From Ilex aquifolium (lineage: Eukaryota; Streptophyta; Magnoliopsida; Aquifoliales; Aquifoliaceae): a stretch of DNA of 64,000 nt. Where the stretch lies: the NCBI GenBank assembly GCA_951799425.1, contig OX637402.1:21031844-21095843 (forward strand), written 5' to 3'. This document shows, in pieces, positions 34,719-47,603 of the stretch; the first letter of the stretch is position 1; each line of letters opens with the position of its first letter. The notes under the pieces are model-generated. The model worked only from the letters and a program-made list of their open reading frames with translations, made no database searches and was not told where the DNA came from. The translations under genes were made by a program, and so were the position numbers.

Positions 34719-35356
34719 TAGGGGTGCAACTTGGGCGGACCAACCCGAATTTAACCTGAGACTAACTCGAAAAAATCAGGGCTTGGGTTAGTTGAGCCTA
34801 GACAAAAAAACTCCAACCCGAATTGAATTCGGGCAAACCTCGGGTTGAGGTATCGGATTCAACCCGAATATTAAAATCAGGTTGAACCCGATTATTAAAT
34901 AAGATTGAACCTGAATATACATAAATATATAAATATATTTAACTAGGGTTAATATTTATCTTCATTCTTTAGAGTCTAGACTTTCACTTCACCTCAAGTC
35001 TTCACCCCTGCGCATCCATCACTCTCAGATCCCTCTCTCACTCGTCTCTCATCTGGTCTCAGACTCTCAGCCTCCTTCGTCTGAGTCTCGTCTCAGACTC
35101 TCAGTCTCCCTCTCTCACTCGTCACTCCTCACTCTTTTATCAACCCGAATTAAATAACTCGAACCCAACCCGATTCTTAACCCGAAATTAGCCCGAATTA
35201 AATAATCCGAATTCAACCTGAGCCCACCCGAATTAAACTCGGGCAGTACTCGAGTTGAGTACCTCAGGTTGAAATAGGGTTAGGGTTAAGATTAAAAATT
35301 ATATACCTAGGGTTGGACTAGGGTTGACCTCTCAACCCACCCGAGTTGCACCCCTA
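34719..35356. mobile_element. hAT-like non-autonomous element, 638 bp
   Basis: Starts TAGGGGTGCAACTTGGGCGG; the opposite strand of the right end is TAGGGGTGCAACTCGGGTGG. The flanking 8 bp are ATTAAAAC (34711-34718) and ATTGAAAC (35357-35364), seven of eight identical, the hAT duplication length. The interior repeats AACCCGAATT-like words and a TCTCAGACTC tract; no coding capacity. Confidence 0.85.
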
Positions 35357-35364
35357 ATTGAAAC

Positions 35365-35816
35365 TTCTGTTTCTCAATCTATTTTCGACCAAAAGGTGGG
35401 GCAAAACTATTTTTCGGCCAAAAGAATGTAAGACTTCCAGAAAATCCTTGAAGGGAGTTCCTGTTTTATTAAATTTTCGGGGGACAGGAGAATGTTCTGC
35501 TTAATTTAAAGAGAATCATGCCTGCGTTTAACTTCAAGCTACAAAGTCATTCAAGTTATAAACATCATCAACAATGTTTTTGGCATTCTTCAAATGCCTT
35601 TCAAAGTTCGAAACACAAATATTAAAAGGTTTCTTTTATTGAAAAGTAAGATGCTAGTCTTGGCGGAAGCTAATGTACACAAAACCAAACTTTCAATCAA
35701 AGCCTATAAGGACAGAAAGTGCAAAAGAATATTGTTTTTGCAATGAAATAAAAAGATGTCTCACCTTCAGTTGATCTCTTTTCTTTTCTGCTATTTTCTA
35801 GTTTCATTTTAGCTCG
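35365..35816 (-). other. Probable 3' UTR/flank of the invertase gene
   Basis: No coding frame. It lies directly downstream, on the minus strand, of the invertase stop codon at 35817-35819. Confidence 0.4.
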
Positions 35817-38800
35817 TCAGCAAGTCCAAGAGGAGGATCTCTTAATAACAGGCTTCATTTGCTTGTCCTCTTCCAGAGAGATCATCCCTAAATGTGAGGG
35901 ATCCTCCAACAACATCTTTGCTACCAAATATCCTGCAATTGACCATGTCTGGTATTTCCTCGCTTGTTTACCGATATATCTTCCAAACTTCCCGTCATAG
36001 TATTCTGGCCAGCTGTCTTTGAGCAGACGGCTCTCGGCAAGATCAATTGCTCGTCTTGCTATTTGTGGTCGTCCAGTTTTGATGCAGGCAGCCGTCAGCA
36101 ACCATAGAAGCACTGCAATCAGGACAGCAGAAGCAAAAAGTTGCAATCGAGAAGACAGATGACTAGCAATCGTTAAAATGAACTTCACCAATGTTTCTTA
36201 AAAAGCATTCAGCAACTTCCATTTATACAGTCTCAAATGAAATTGGAGAAAGAAAACAAGAGGGAACAAGGCCAACATGCACTGCCTTTGACAAACAAAC
36301 ATGAAGTAAGACCCTTAAGAAACATTTCATATAGTCCTCAGTGGACGGTGAATTTTTTCATCTTCTGGGTTCAAATTTCCAATAGTCGTACATATTCTAG
36401 CCAACCTATTCCATTCATAAAGCATTTACAGGTCACAATAACTTGAATCTATTTGGATGCATTGTTTACGTACTTGCAGAATGAAACAAAACATGAACCA
36501 ATACCCTTGTCCCCTGCCAAGGACTTCCAGCTCTTTGATAAGCACAATTGGTATTCAGCAGGTTCTTGCCTTTAACAACCCCCCGCAACACATATCAAGA
36601 AAAAGGAAAAAAGAAAAAACCCCAACTGACCACCTCTCTTTTGTCCTTCCATAAAAAAAGTCATGATACCCAACTGCACCCTATTAAACTTGAATCGAAC
36701 AAAATAAAACCAGAAAATTTTAACAAAGCCAACAACCGAAGTTACTTGGCGATATTATTCTATAACCTTGCAGATGTACTCATAAACATGATTGGGGCTA
36801 TGCAATCATGTGTTATCTTTTATCATCCACAGCTGTAATACAAAATAAAGGTTACAGTTAACCATAACCACTGATCAATTAAAAAAAAGGAAATAGTTAA
36901 CCAGCACCATTAATGACATCCACAAGGTAAAGAGCAGAAGGAGAAACATAGGAAAACTGGTTCACAAATAAACTTCCCGATGTATAACATTACAAAAGTA
37001 ATAGATCACCCAGTATCAGGGAAACTAATAATAGTCAATTGGTTATTGAGGAAGGATAACTAATTACGGTTAAGTAAATCAGATGGTTAAGATCCAACTA
37101 AGGTATGCATTTTTGGGCAAAGAGACATCACAAAGAGAATATCTATTCCACCTATGTTTTACTGTCCATTTCAAACAGGATAGTACCAGTGCCTCCCAAT
37201 AAGCAATAGCAGCAATGATTGTTCTCCTATAGTAATATCCAAAAGGCAGGAAAACAAACTTTAAATAAGCATGTAAGATGGCAGGATGAGGGTAGAACCT
37301 GGCCAAGACCCCCCATTATGGTAACTCCATCTGGTATTCTTTGGATCGCAACCTGTTACAATTTGCCATTCATGACTTTCTATTGCAGGATAACATATTT
37401 TCACAGGCATTTCTCCAACTAACTCCTCCCAGCGTGCTTCAATAAGATCCATAATAGCAGCAGACTGCTCTGGGGTGGCAAGAGAAGCTAAGATAGCAAC
37501 ACAATTACCTAAAGCAAACCATCGAAAATCCATCCTTGCAGGACTGACATTGCCAATAAAGTAGCCACCACGCGTGGGCATAAACTCAAATAGCCACTCT
37601 GGGATTGAATCAGGAATAACATTAAACTTATTTACTGCCGTGTGAGAATATTCTTCTGTTTTATATCTGTATATGTCATTTAGTTGTTGGAAGTCAAGCC
37701 AGAAATAACTTCTCATGTGATAACTCAAGGCATGCAAGCGTTTTACTATTCTCTCTATACAATCTTTCCCCTCTGCATCATGCTTCAGCATTGCCAAAGC
37801 ACATCTCAATGCCATAAAGAAAAGTGCTTGGATTTCAATAGGATAACCATAAATTCCCTGAAAAATAAACAAATACCATTAGAACTGAAAACCAGCAGTT
37901 CACAATGAGCAGTAACGCAAAAAGGAACATGTTATCCACTATAATGAAAAAATCAGCATACACTAAATTGCTCACTTACAACATAACCTATGATAAAGTC
38001 CCAAAAAAGTCATACTTGCATCAGACTGAAACATCTACTCATAATGCAACTACTTTCAACGTCATCCACCCAAATGTGAATATGCACCATAAGGACCAAG
38101 TAAAAATGAGATGTTCTATTAGACACCACAGAAAAAGCTAGCTAATCTAGTTAGTCTCATAATTGTCATACTTGAATCCAGGGCCGGCTCAGTGCAATTT
38201 GAGCTCTAAGGCAACACGTCTAAGGCAATTTTTAAGCTCTAAGTATTAGTAATATTGTGAGCGAGGAAGCTTACAAGACTGAGAAATAGTGTGAGAAGAG
38301 ATGTAATGAGGAGTTTGCTTAAATTCAATCTAGTTTTTAACATAGTGAAGAGAATAGTCATTTTTATGTTCCCAATGTTATCTAAAATTCACCTAACAAG
38401 AAAAACTAATAGGACACAAGTTATATCGTCAACGTCCTTTTAAAGTTTTGATGCTATATCTTTAGGACCTTTTTTCAAGGTGAGGCGAGTAAATTGATTT
38501 TGCAAGTCATTTTCCAAAATCATTCTTCTTGATTCCCGAACACTTGCATGTTGGAATACCACTTTGGAAAAAAACTTTCTTTTGGATGGTCCAGACCAAC
38601 CAAAGCAATTGCGTTGTTTCGCCGACATGATGGCCTTTCTAATCTTATTCGTAGTTGGATCATTAAGGATCCAATAGCAATAAAAGAAAAGATAGGCCTT
38701 TTCCAATGTCAGGCCCTGGGCGACAGCCCAAGTCGCCTAAGGCTTGAGTCGGTCGGCCCTGCTTAAATCAGACCGAAGATGTTAACAATGCAGAGGGATG

Positions 38801-41800
38801 CAAGAACCATTCAATATACCACTACATATTTTCAGCTTCAATCCAATATACCATTTCGTATTTTCAGTTTCATGCAACCAAATATTTGCTTTTCTCATTA
38901 CACCAGAGCACGATAATTAGACAGTTTATTATGCTGTTGCTCCATTGCATTCACTCTAGATTTAGTTTCTGAACTCCAATGGTAGGTTGCATGCTCCCAA
39001 GTTAGACCGACTAAAACATTAGACCAAATGATGTGGCGCTAACATGGTCATACTTATGCCTCCTCTTTTGGTTATGTAAAATCCAAATATTACTCACCAT
39101 ATTAGTGCCACGTTATTTGGTCCCATTTTTTTGTCAGTTTAGCATTACCCTTCATAAGAAATTTGATATTCAGTTTCACTTGCATGACACATATATAGAT
39201 AATTTCTGCCCATCAACAACATGGATTGCATAACCAAAATAATATATAAAGCAATACAAAATCCACAAAGCAATTTGATAAACAATGTCAAAAACTAATA
39301 GAAACTTGAACAACTAATCAACATGACACATTTTCCCCAAAGTATTTTGAACACTTCTAGAAAAGTGGTGTCCGTGTTGGCCATGTGCCGGACATTTATT
39401 TTTCTCGAATATGCTTTAGCCCCATTTTGACTAAACCTTGTACATGCCTATAACTCTTCTAGGAAGTATAATGTGTCGAGGCACAAGTAACGGCTAATGG
39501 GTTAAATGTCTATACAACTTTCTTACAGTGGTAATGTTACTCCATTGTGACCTGGGCATCAAAGAGTCACAGAAACAGTCTCTCCACATGCGGAATAAGG
39601 TTGCATACATCTAACCTACCCAAACCCCACAATGGCGAGAGTCTCATGCACTAGATCACCTTTTTTAGGCTAAATGTTTAAACCAACCATCATGTAAAGA
39701 TAAAGAATAGAGGATTTCCATCTATGGGAGACACACATGCATACCAACCCCTGCGCACACACATGCGATGCCTAGTTTTCAACATGTGCATGTTCAATAT
39801 GCACGTGAGCGGACACAAATATGTTGGCATGCTCTCATAATGGTTATGCCTTACTTCTGAAAAACCATTGTACAAATCAATGTGATATGTATTTGATGCA
39901 CTGCGTAATAAGTTTCAGTTGTCTAAATGAAAAAACTTTCCTTGTAAGGATTTTACATCAGTATAATTAACTAATGTGTCAGGCTACTAGCCAGGAAACG
40001 CATTCATCAATTCTGGTTTGTACTGGGAAATTATTAAGTGCTCAAACAAAATCTATGATACACAAACTACATTTTCCATCTAATATGGATGTGTGAACAA
40101 GAAGCATTCTTTCTCCCATCTATTAGGGGTTGGCTACGTGAATCTTGTGGCACTATTGTGCTCAATCCAGTGTGTCTACCAATATAAGCTATTATATCCT
40201 TTTTTTTAATTATCTCAATCAAAATTAATTTCATTCAACCTCTACTGCTGCATTACCATTAGTACGTATCATATCAATCTTCCTCACTGGTGCATTCTTT
40301 TTATAAATTAAGAGCTCATTCCAACTGTTCATGGAACTTAATTCCTGCATGAAATCCCATTGAAGCGATTATGGAGTTTAGAACGTAGCACATAACAAAT
40401 AACCTGTACCATTGTGATTTTTGCCTCATGTGCCAAGAGTTATTTAAATGCTTTCACAAGCCAATGCTTCACCAAAAATTTGCTATCAATTTGTGGTGTC
40501 CCATCATTACGGCATGATTTTATTTCCTCCATGGCGCCTAGCCGTAGTCGCTCAATTTAGATAACAAATCAACCGAAAAGGAAACGGTTACCTCTAGTAC
40601 TAAGCATTAAAAACACCTTAGAATCAATGGCACGAAAAGATACCATAAATCTACATCATCCACTTTGAACAATAAATGAATTACGCTACAATACAGTGTA
40701 TTCCTTATTTTTGGGTCTTTTCTTCACCTGAAACTCATGACTTATTCAACCCATCTTCTTTCTATAAAGAAGATAGATATGATTTTCTAACCAAATACAA
40801 CCATAGAAATACCACCATATTTAACATGGTGGACCAATAATAAGCAAAAAAAAGTACAAAAAAAAGAAGAAGAGAGACAAGAAATGCAATACACTTATGA
40901 AAAGCAGTGTCACAGAAGAGACAAGATATCCTAACTTGAGCTTTTGCACACAGAAGGGTTTCGTGTAGAAAGGAAGATACCACATGCAGCCAGGAAAAAA
41001 ATTTGAAATGTTAACTTTGAGATAAGTAAGACAGTGTTCTCATAAAAAACAGGTTGGGGATTAATAATGAATTAGTTAAAACATTACCATATAAACTAGT
41101 ACAAAGTTCCAACAAAAAAAAAAAAAAAAAAACAAAAGCAAACAGAGGAAAACAGTAACAACCACCAACCCAAAACATTAAAAAAAACTAGATGAATAAT
41201 ACATTCAGCCAGTACACAAAACAATATAAGATTTCATTCTGCCAATTGCCATTCAAAATGAGGAACCGACTTGTCCTGGTCTATTGCCATAAAACTAACA
41301 ATAGTTTTGTTCCTAAAGCAAGAATTAGGTAACGTTGATAAGCTTAGGTTTTCCTATACTTGTTTCACCAAAGTAACATGACATGTTAGTTCATAAGAAC
41401 CTTCTCGTTACTTCAGATAAGGATAAGAATAGATTAAAGAAAGACTGAATGGAAATAGAGAATTACCCTCAAGTAGTCAAGTGAACATAACTCCAATCGT
41501 CATAACCTTGGACTTTTTCAGCTAATTATGTATCAACCATAAAGCTAAGCAGATAAAAGTTTTGCATCATGGCCACTGGCCAGTCCTTCAGTCCTACTCA
41601 AGATCTTAAAAGTGATTCATAGACATTCACTGTGTTTAGCACCACATATTAGTGTAAAAGTATCTTGTATCCCACATCTATCCACTTATTGTCAATTGGT
41701 TGAGTTAGATGTCTCTAACATGGTATCAAAACTGACATTGGCTGATCAGTGTCCAACTCAGTTACCCATTTTAATTTCTCAATATGCATGTTTGATTGTT

Positions 41801-43097
41801 CGTTTGTTTGTTGATCTTACGTGTTAGTCCCGATCCCATATGAATGTTCCAATAATTATCAACATCGTCATTGAATTCCACTCCCAAAACATATGATGCA
41901 GACCCACAAGGAGAGGCATAATGATGTTTGTGTTCTTTCAAGTATTTCATCAGATTCACTGTAACAAGATCTTAGCAACACTCATTAGTAGGCAGCCCTA
42001 AGATTATATTTGGAAGAGCTAAGCATTATAAGCACATCATAAGACTTCTGACAATATTGTTAACGTACGGACATAAGGTATCTTACCATTCTTCGATCTA
42101 TCATCGAGCATCCATCAGCACACAGCAGAGTGGGAAACGTATCAAATCCCTCAGACAAACACAGGGTCAGTATAAGCCTCATTCCCTTTTGGCACTCTGG
42201 TGTTTCAGCCAGAGTTAAATCCCCAGTAGATTTTGTATATGCACGGAGCAAAATTATCCACCAGAATCCAGAGTCAACTGGAGCAACTCTTCCAATCGCA
42301 GTCTCACCAAAATCTGCTATTATTGTATCTGTTTTACGATCTGGATCATGAAGAACTTTGAAACTAGCGGGCATTACACCTTCCCCAAGCTTGAATCTGT
42401 CTATTCTCTTTTCCCATCCTTGAAGCTGAAGTGTCTTCAATAGGAAATTCTTAACTATATCTGGCTCACCATTCATTAGAAAAGCCAAAGCACTAGGTAC
42501 AAAATCTCGTACAAAAACCTACACATTAAACAAAAATCAAATCAAACTTTTAAACCTTCTGTTAATTCGTCCAAACTTGCATAGCTTATCAGTACTGTGA
42601 CTGAAATTTCACCAAATCAAATTAAGTTTTTCGTGAAAAAAAAAAACCCTATGCAAAGTCATATTTCACATATGCCAAAGGTTATTAAGTCAAAATGTTT
42701 GGTTACAAACTTTCACCTGATCATAGTTCAACACTTCCTCTGAAGCATGGTCGTATGCCGCAATCGTGCCAACTGGTTGACGCCGGAAAAACACCATGGA
42801 TCGGCGGAGAGCTTCCCAAGCATCAGCAACCATCGGGTGGGGCTCAAAGGAGTTACGAGTCGATGAAGCCGGGGTATCGAATCCTGACCGTCCACCAGGC
42901 GTGTAAGTGTTCTCATAGTTCTCTAGACCCCTTAAAGCAACAGATAACTCACTCATTGACCTCTCATCAAACGATCTCTTCCTCTCAATGTTTAACCTCG
43001 GCTTGTCGAGGAGCTTTGAGAGATCAAAATCGTCCATTTCTGTCATCGAGCAATGGGAACTCACTTTTCTAAGTCCAAACTCTTTAGTACCATCCAT
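35817..43097 (-). CDS. CINV: Cytosolic alkaline/neutral invertase (GH100), four exons
   Basis: Exons on the minus strand: 42717-43097 (381 bp), 42087-42518 (432 bp), 37299-37857 (559 bp), 35817-36112 (296 bp). They join as 555 codons plus TGA with consistent phases and GT-AG borders, the normal length of this family. The N-terminus ([20 protein letters not shown]) lacks a transit peptide, which fits the cytosolic beta group that includes Arabidopsis CINV1. Family blocks include [56 protein letters not shown] and [20 protein letters not shown]; the Asp in PVDSG and the Glu in HEW are the likely catalytic acids. The enzyme hydrolyses sucrose to glucose and fructose near neutral pH. The C-terminus IKRSSSWTC resembles the 14-3-3-binding phosphosite described for CINV1. 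The second intron is large (4.2 kb) and holds a hAT-like insertion. Confidence 0.96.
38179..38761. mobile_element. hAT-like non-autonomous element in invertase intron 2
   Basis: Starts CAGGGCCGGCTCAG; the opposite strand of the right end is CAGGGCCGACCGACTCAAG. The flanking 8 bp are CTTGAATC (38171-38178) and CTTAAATC (38762-38769), seven of eight identical. 583 bp. A minus frame inside (38440-38706) may be a transposase scrap, but I cannot confirm it. It lies well away from the splice sites. Confidence 0.85.
38770..42086 (-). other. Rest of invertase intron 2
   Basis: AT-rich intron sequence with scattered short frames and a poly-A tract near 41113-41131. No nested gene was recognised. Confidence 0.45.
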
Positions 43098-44280
43098 AAT
43101 ACTCTTAACTCTTCAACTCACACGCACTCTGTATATCAAAGAAAGATATAATCTTTAGAGGAACAATGATAATTATATGCAAGTATTTAAAAAAGTCAAT
43201 CATTGTAACAAATCATACAAAAGTGCAAAGACAGAAATAAAACAAATTTGGAACACAAACAGCATTCTAAAACATATGAATTACCAAAGTTCAAAATGAT
43301 CTTATCTACCAACAAAATTAACAGTTGGGAATGAGACAGAAAAAGAATTATAGCAAAGAAAAAACCAATTTCACTAAAAAAGCTAAAATACATCTTATCC
43401 ATGAAACAAACTTCACATATTCAAGCAAAAGGGAAAAAAACACAAACAGTGACAGTATATTATTACCAAGATAAACAGTGTCTGTTAGTTAATCAACAAA
43501 CCAATGGGTTTTGGTCTAATGGTACTCCTTATTTTGTGAAGGTTTTCCCTTCTTGAGGCCCTCCCCTCCCCAAAAAAAAAAAGTTAATCAACAAAACCGA
43601 AACATTCTTATCCACAAATATAATGGTCATATATAGATATGATTATTTTCAAAACCACGATAGACATTAAAAAAATCCAAATGATTACCATATTAAGCAT
43701 TATCAAAACGAGAACAAAAATAATTGATTTTAAACAAAAAAAAAAGGTCAAATCTTTTTATGCTTAGATGTTTCACAGAATAAACTACATTACTAAATCC
43801 ATTCAAAAAAAAATTTACAGAAATTCAAAATCCATGTAAAGAGGACTTGAAAATATACCGAGATAGGTAACATAAATATACAAACATAATGAACAATAAT
43901 ACCCATGAAATGTTGAAGGAAAAGCTCAAATTTGAGAGCTTTGTGGAAGAAGGAAAGCGAGTTGACCAATACGTCTTAGAGAACCAGATCTAAAGTTTCT
44001 TTGCAAGAAAATCAAACTGAGAGAGGGGGTAAAAAAAACAAACCTTGTGAAGCTGAAATGGGGGAGATGGATGTTCAGTCGGAAATGACGGTGAAGAGGG
44101 CGGCAAAACTGCCGGAGAGTGATCGGAGAGAAAGAGAGAGGGAGGAGAGAGAAATAGAAGGAGAGGAGAAAAAAAGGGCATGGCTGCGAAAGCTGGTATT
44201 TATAGTGAGAGAGAGAGAGAGAGAGAAGGGGAGAGAGTTTTAGAAAGAGCCTTAGAGGGACAGATGAGAGAGTTGAAAGG
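43098..44280 (-). promoter_or_regulatory. Invertase 5' UTR, probable 5' UTR intron and promoter
   Basis: On the minus strand a donor-like CTTCACAAG|GTTTG lies near 44042 and an acceptor-like TATACAG near 43134, suggesting a leader intron of about 0.9 kb. GA-rich sequence at 44110-44240 may include the transcription start. This is inferred from splice-like words only. Confidence 0.35.
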
Positions 44281-44429
44281 ACCGGACCCTATCTAACATC
44301 CAAGTGTAAGAAACTTCACCGGCATCAACCGGTTAGAGAGAGAGAAAATTAGTTTTTCAATTCTTTCTTTTTTTTTATTTTGTTTTTCAATTCTTTCTCT
44401 TTTTTTTCTGTCTAAACCAAACCAAAAGT

Positions 44430-44614
44430 AAATATTGAATATAACGGTGATACCATAATAAAATCTTAAGTGGATAAGGTGAATTCCATTAGGACATACA
44501 TGGAGAAAGAGTGGAGAGTTATTTGCGGGGTCTATTTATTTATTTATTTTAATATTATTAATTGGTGATACCACATCACAATGTCATGTGGTATCACCAT
44601 TGTAATGAATATTT
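44430..44614. mobile_element. MITE, 'AATATTCATTACAACGGTGATACCA' family, copy 1
   Basis: The left end AAATATTGAATATAACGGTG and the right end (opposite strand AAATATTCATTACAATGGTG) form a TIR of about 26 bp around 130 bp of AT-rich sequence. The same ends occur at 49005-49187 and, more diverged, near 56718-56924. Superfamily not assigned; target duplication unclear. Confidence 0.6.
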
Positions 44615-45750
44615 TCTGTCAAAACACGAGATAAAAAAAAATGCACAAGGAGAAAGTAAAATAGAAAATTCATAGGTGAACTTTAGGTATGTTGGTATTT
44701 TTTTTTTAATTTTTTAAGAAGCGTTTGTTTTTGTATGCGTATTTTTTTAATTTTTTTTCTTATTCTAATTTACTTTATTCTTCTAGACTTAGTTATATGC
44801 AGAGGAGTAGACATTTACACATCTATTTATAAGTATATTAGCAATTTTATTAAAAACATTAATTTTTGCATTACAATTAAAAATTGCTCATTAATTTGAG
44901 ATATAAAATTAATTCAACCACCTGAATTGATTTGAAATATAAAATTTAGATAATAATTTGTGCAGAATGGCATTACTCATAAAATTAGCAGTTACCGGTA
45001 AGGGGAATGGGCGGTGAGGCAGAGTTGTGGGAGTGGGGAGAAATTGAAATAACGTTTTAGGTGAGTAAATAACGGGGTACATTGGAACGAGAGCACGAGG
45101 AAATTGCGAGATGGTCCACATGGACAAAACGACGTGGCTCTGACGGTGTCTTCCGATTTTGTCAGCGATGGGTTGTTGTTGTCCGGAGACTGGCCCTGCC
45201 CCTGCCCCTGCCCCTGCCCCTGGGAGGTAGTTGCCTTGCTGGATATTGGATTATCCACTCATGCCACCTTGTTTTATCCCTTCCCCTTTTTCATCTCCAT
45301 TTTTTCTAATTTCCATTTATTTAATAATAATAATAATACTTTCTCCTCTGTTCAATTACTATTCAATTTATTTATAAATTTATAAAATTTAATTGATTTG
45401 TATTGTATTGTCAATCTAATACACGTGCTGAATTAGGTCACTAAATTATTTTCAAATTGTATTATTGGTTACTATTTCGGAATTTCTCTATTATTAATTA
45501 TTGTTATTTTTAATCAAGTTCAATGGTTTATTGTTAAGTTATTTAAATTCCAATAATATTTTTTTGTGGATCTCGTTGAGTATATCTAAATCCAAGAGTT
45601 GGCTTAATATTACTCGACAGTTGTTTAGTATGTATTATGATACTTTTAAAATATGCATTCACTTGGTAATATTTCTCGTTCTTTTTCTTTTCTTTTGGTA
45701 AGGGGGTTGGTTCTTTTGAAATTCAATTGTGGGTTATTAGACATATATGT

Positions 45751-45781
<31 letters not shown>

Positions 45782-46785
45782 GAGGTCCAACAAAGTGTTA
45801 TTCAAATCTTGCAACTCCCATTACACTTTTATTAATGTCTACTCAACCCTTCTTTGGGAGGTTGACCATGATTACTCAATATTTTGGTGTATCCAACATC
45901 AGCCACCCATGGAGACAATTTATTTGACCCTTTCAACCCTTTTGTCTTTCAATGACCTAATTTTATTAACTCAATAATATGATAGAGACATGATCCAATT
46001 GAATTATTATAATTATTATTAAATCAACAAAACTAAACTTTTAGTTTTTTTATGTTGATTTTTTAGCAAGTCTAATGTAAAAAAATCAAGGTACACACCT
46101 ATTAGGTGGGTTATATGCTTTCAGATTTTGTTTTTCCGTGTAAGAAGTTCTCTTTGGCATGATAACTTTCACCGACCGGAAAGAAAGTACGTTCATATAC
46201 CTAAAAGAAAATTTTAAATAAAAATGTCTACTTTGAATATTTTAACTTTTTAAAAGAGATTCCTGCAACATTTATGTGTGGGTGGGTATGTGGGCGGGCG
46301 GATGTTCATGTAGACGTAGCGATAAAATTATTTCATTGTAATCTAAATTTTAATGGATCATCGATCTACATATAAAGAAGGTAAACTACGTTCGGTCTAA
46401 CTTTCATAGTGGCGAAAAAGTCGGGCATTAAACTATCTTTATCTATATATCTTTGTGCATACATATTCATATATATTCGTTGGTTTATGCATCGATGATA
46501 AGATTCAAAATCTAAAAATAATAACTACATAATAAGTCCCAACTAACCACAAAATCCATATACAGTGAACAATTGCATCATCGAGCCTGGATGGTGCTCA
46601 AGGACGTTACAGCCTCATGGAACTAAACACTTTCTGTCATAATCACCTATTCAACTATGATGCTGATATATCCTAATGAACTGGGAACTGGGAAGTCTAC
46701 AGCCCTCGCATGCCTCAATAAGCATTGATGATAAGAGCTACAAAACTTTACTCCAGCCAGAGATAATCACAATCCAAACTGTCAT
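44615..46785. other. Intergenic
   Basis: Contains a CCCTGC hexamer repeat (about 45191-45222, five units) and a GT/G tract at about 45749-45782. The frames reading CPCPCP and GQGQGQ arise from the hexamer. No gene recognised. Confidence 0.45.
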
Positions 46786-46922
46786 TTCAGCTACATCTAG
46801 TCAAATTGGGACCTGACGGACGACCAAAGCTAATTTCATATTTAGAAATAGCCATTTCGGCTACATCAAGTCAAAGTGGGACCTGACCACGAAAGCTAAT
46901 TTCATATTTAGAAATAGCCATG
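46786..46922 (+). repeat. Tandem duplication of about 68 bp, two copies
   Basis: The first copy (about 46788-46856) and second copy (about 46857-46921) share GGGACCTGAC and AAAGCTAATTTCATATTTAG. The second copy lacks a few bases. Non-coding. Confidence 0.75.
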
Positions 46923-47456
46923 CTCAGTAACCCGTCAGGGTTCCTCCATTGACTAGGTGAATTGTATTTAGGTTTTGGACGTGAGTTGGATTCCTTGTTA
47001 GTCATGTGAATTTTGATTGATTGCTGTACGTGCTGAGAGGTTGGTGCGTGCAACACTCTTTGAATGGGAAATATCTCCCAAAAGAGGTTAGGATTAACTT
47101 TGAAAAAGGTAATTCCCTCGAAATTTATTTTCTTTTTTTTTAGGTAACCCGTTAGGGTTTCAATGGATAAGATATTGATATTTCTAGTTCGAGTCTCGTT
47201 AAAGAAGTCTTGAGTGACTTGATTCGCATAGTTTAATGAATAATTTTGTACATTTTAAATTAACATAATAACCATAAATTTTTAAAAAAAAAAAAAAAAA
47301 GGGTCTCAAAACGGTTTACTATCACCTAAATAAAAGTTGATTGCCAACAAAATACAAGCAAAAGTGTTGCTTAATTCCAAATGCCCTAGGTGAAGGGCAA
47401 TTGTAATAACAGATCATCACAAAGGGTGATAGAGTAGTTCAATTAGGACTAATAAT
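46923..47456. other. Intergenic
   Basis: AT-rich, with a poly-A tract near 47283-47300. No gene or clear element seen. Confidence 0.4.
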
Positions 47457-47603
47457 AGATTCTTTACAGACAGTTTGTAAACAAATTGTTTACAGGTAAC
47501 TAATCAAAATTGAGGTGCTACACAAATATATCGGAAATCCTCAACATTGATTTATGTGTTTGTATAACTCCTCAATTTTGATTGACTGTCTGTAAAGAAT
47601 TTA
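47457..47603. mobile_element. Short inverted-repeat element (hairpin), about 145 bp
   Basis: The left arm ATTCTTTACAGACAGTTTG... and AATCAAAATTGAGG is mirrored at the right (opposite strand ATTCTTTACAGACAGTCAAT, CAAAATTGAGG). The arms of about 16 and 14 bp are separated by an unpaired bulge on the left. The transcript could fold into a long stem. MITE-like; no duplication confirmed. Confidence 0.55.

Noticed and set aside
45082-45385. Frames reading CPCPCP or GQGQGQ
   Set aside because: Translation of a five-unit CCCTGC hexamer repeat; no supporting gene structure.
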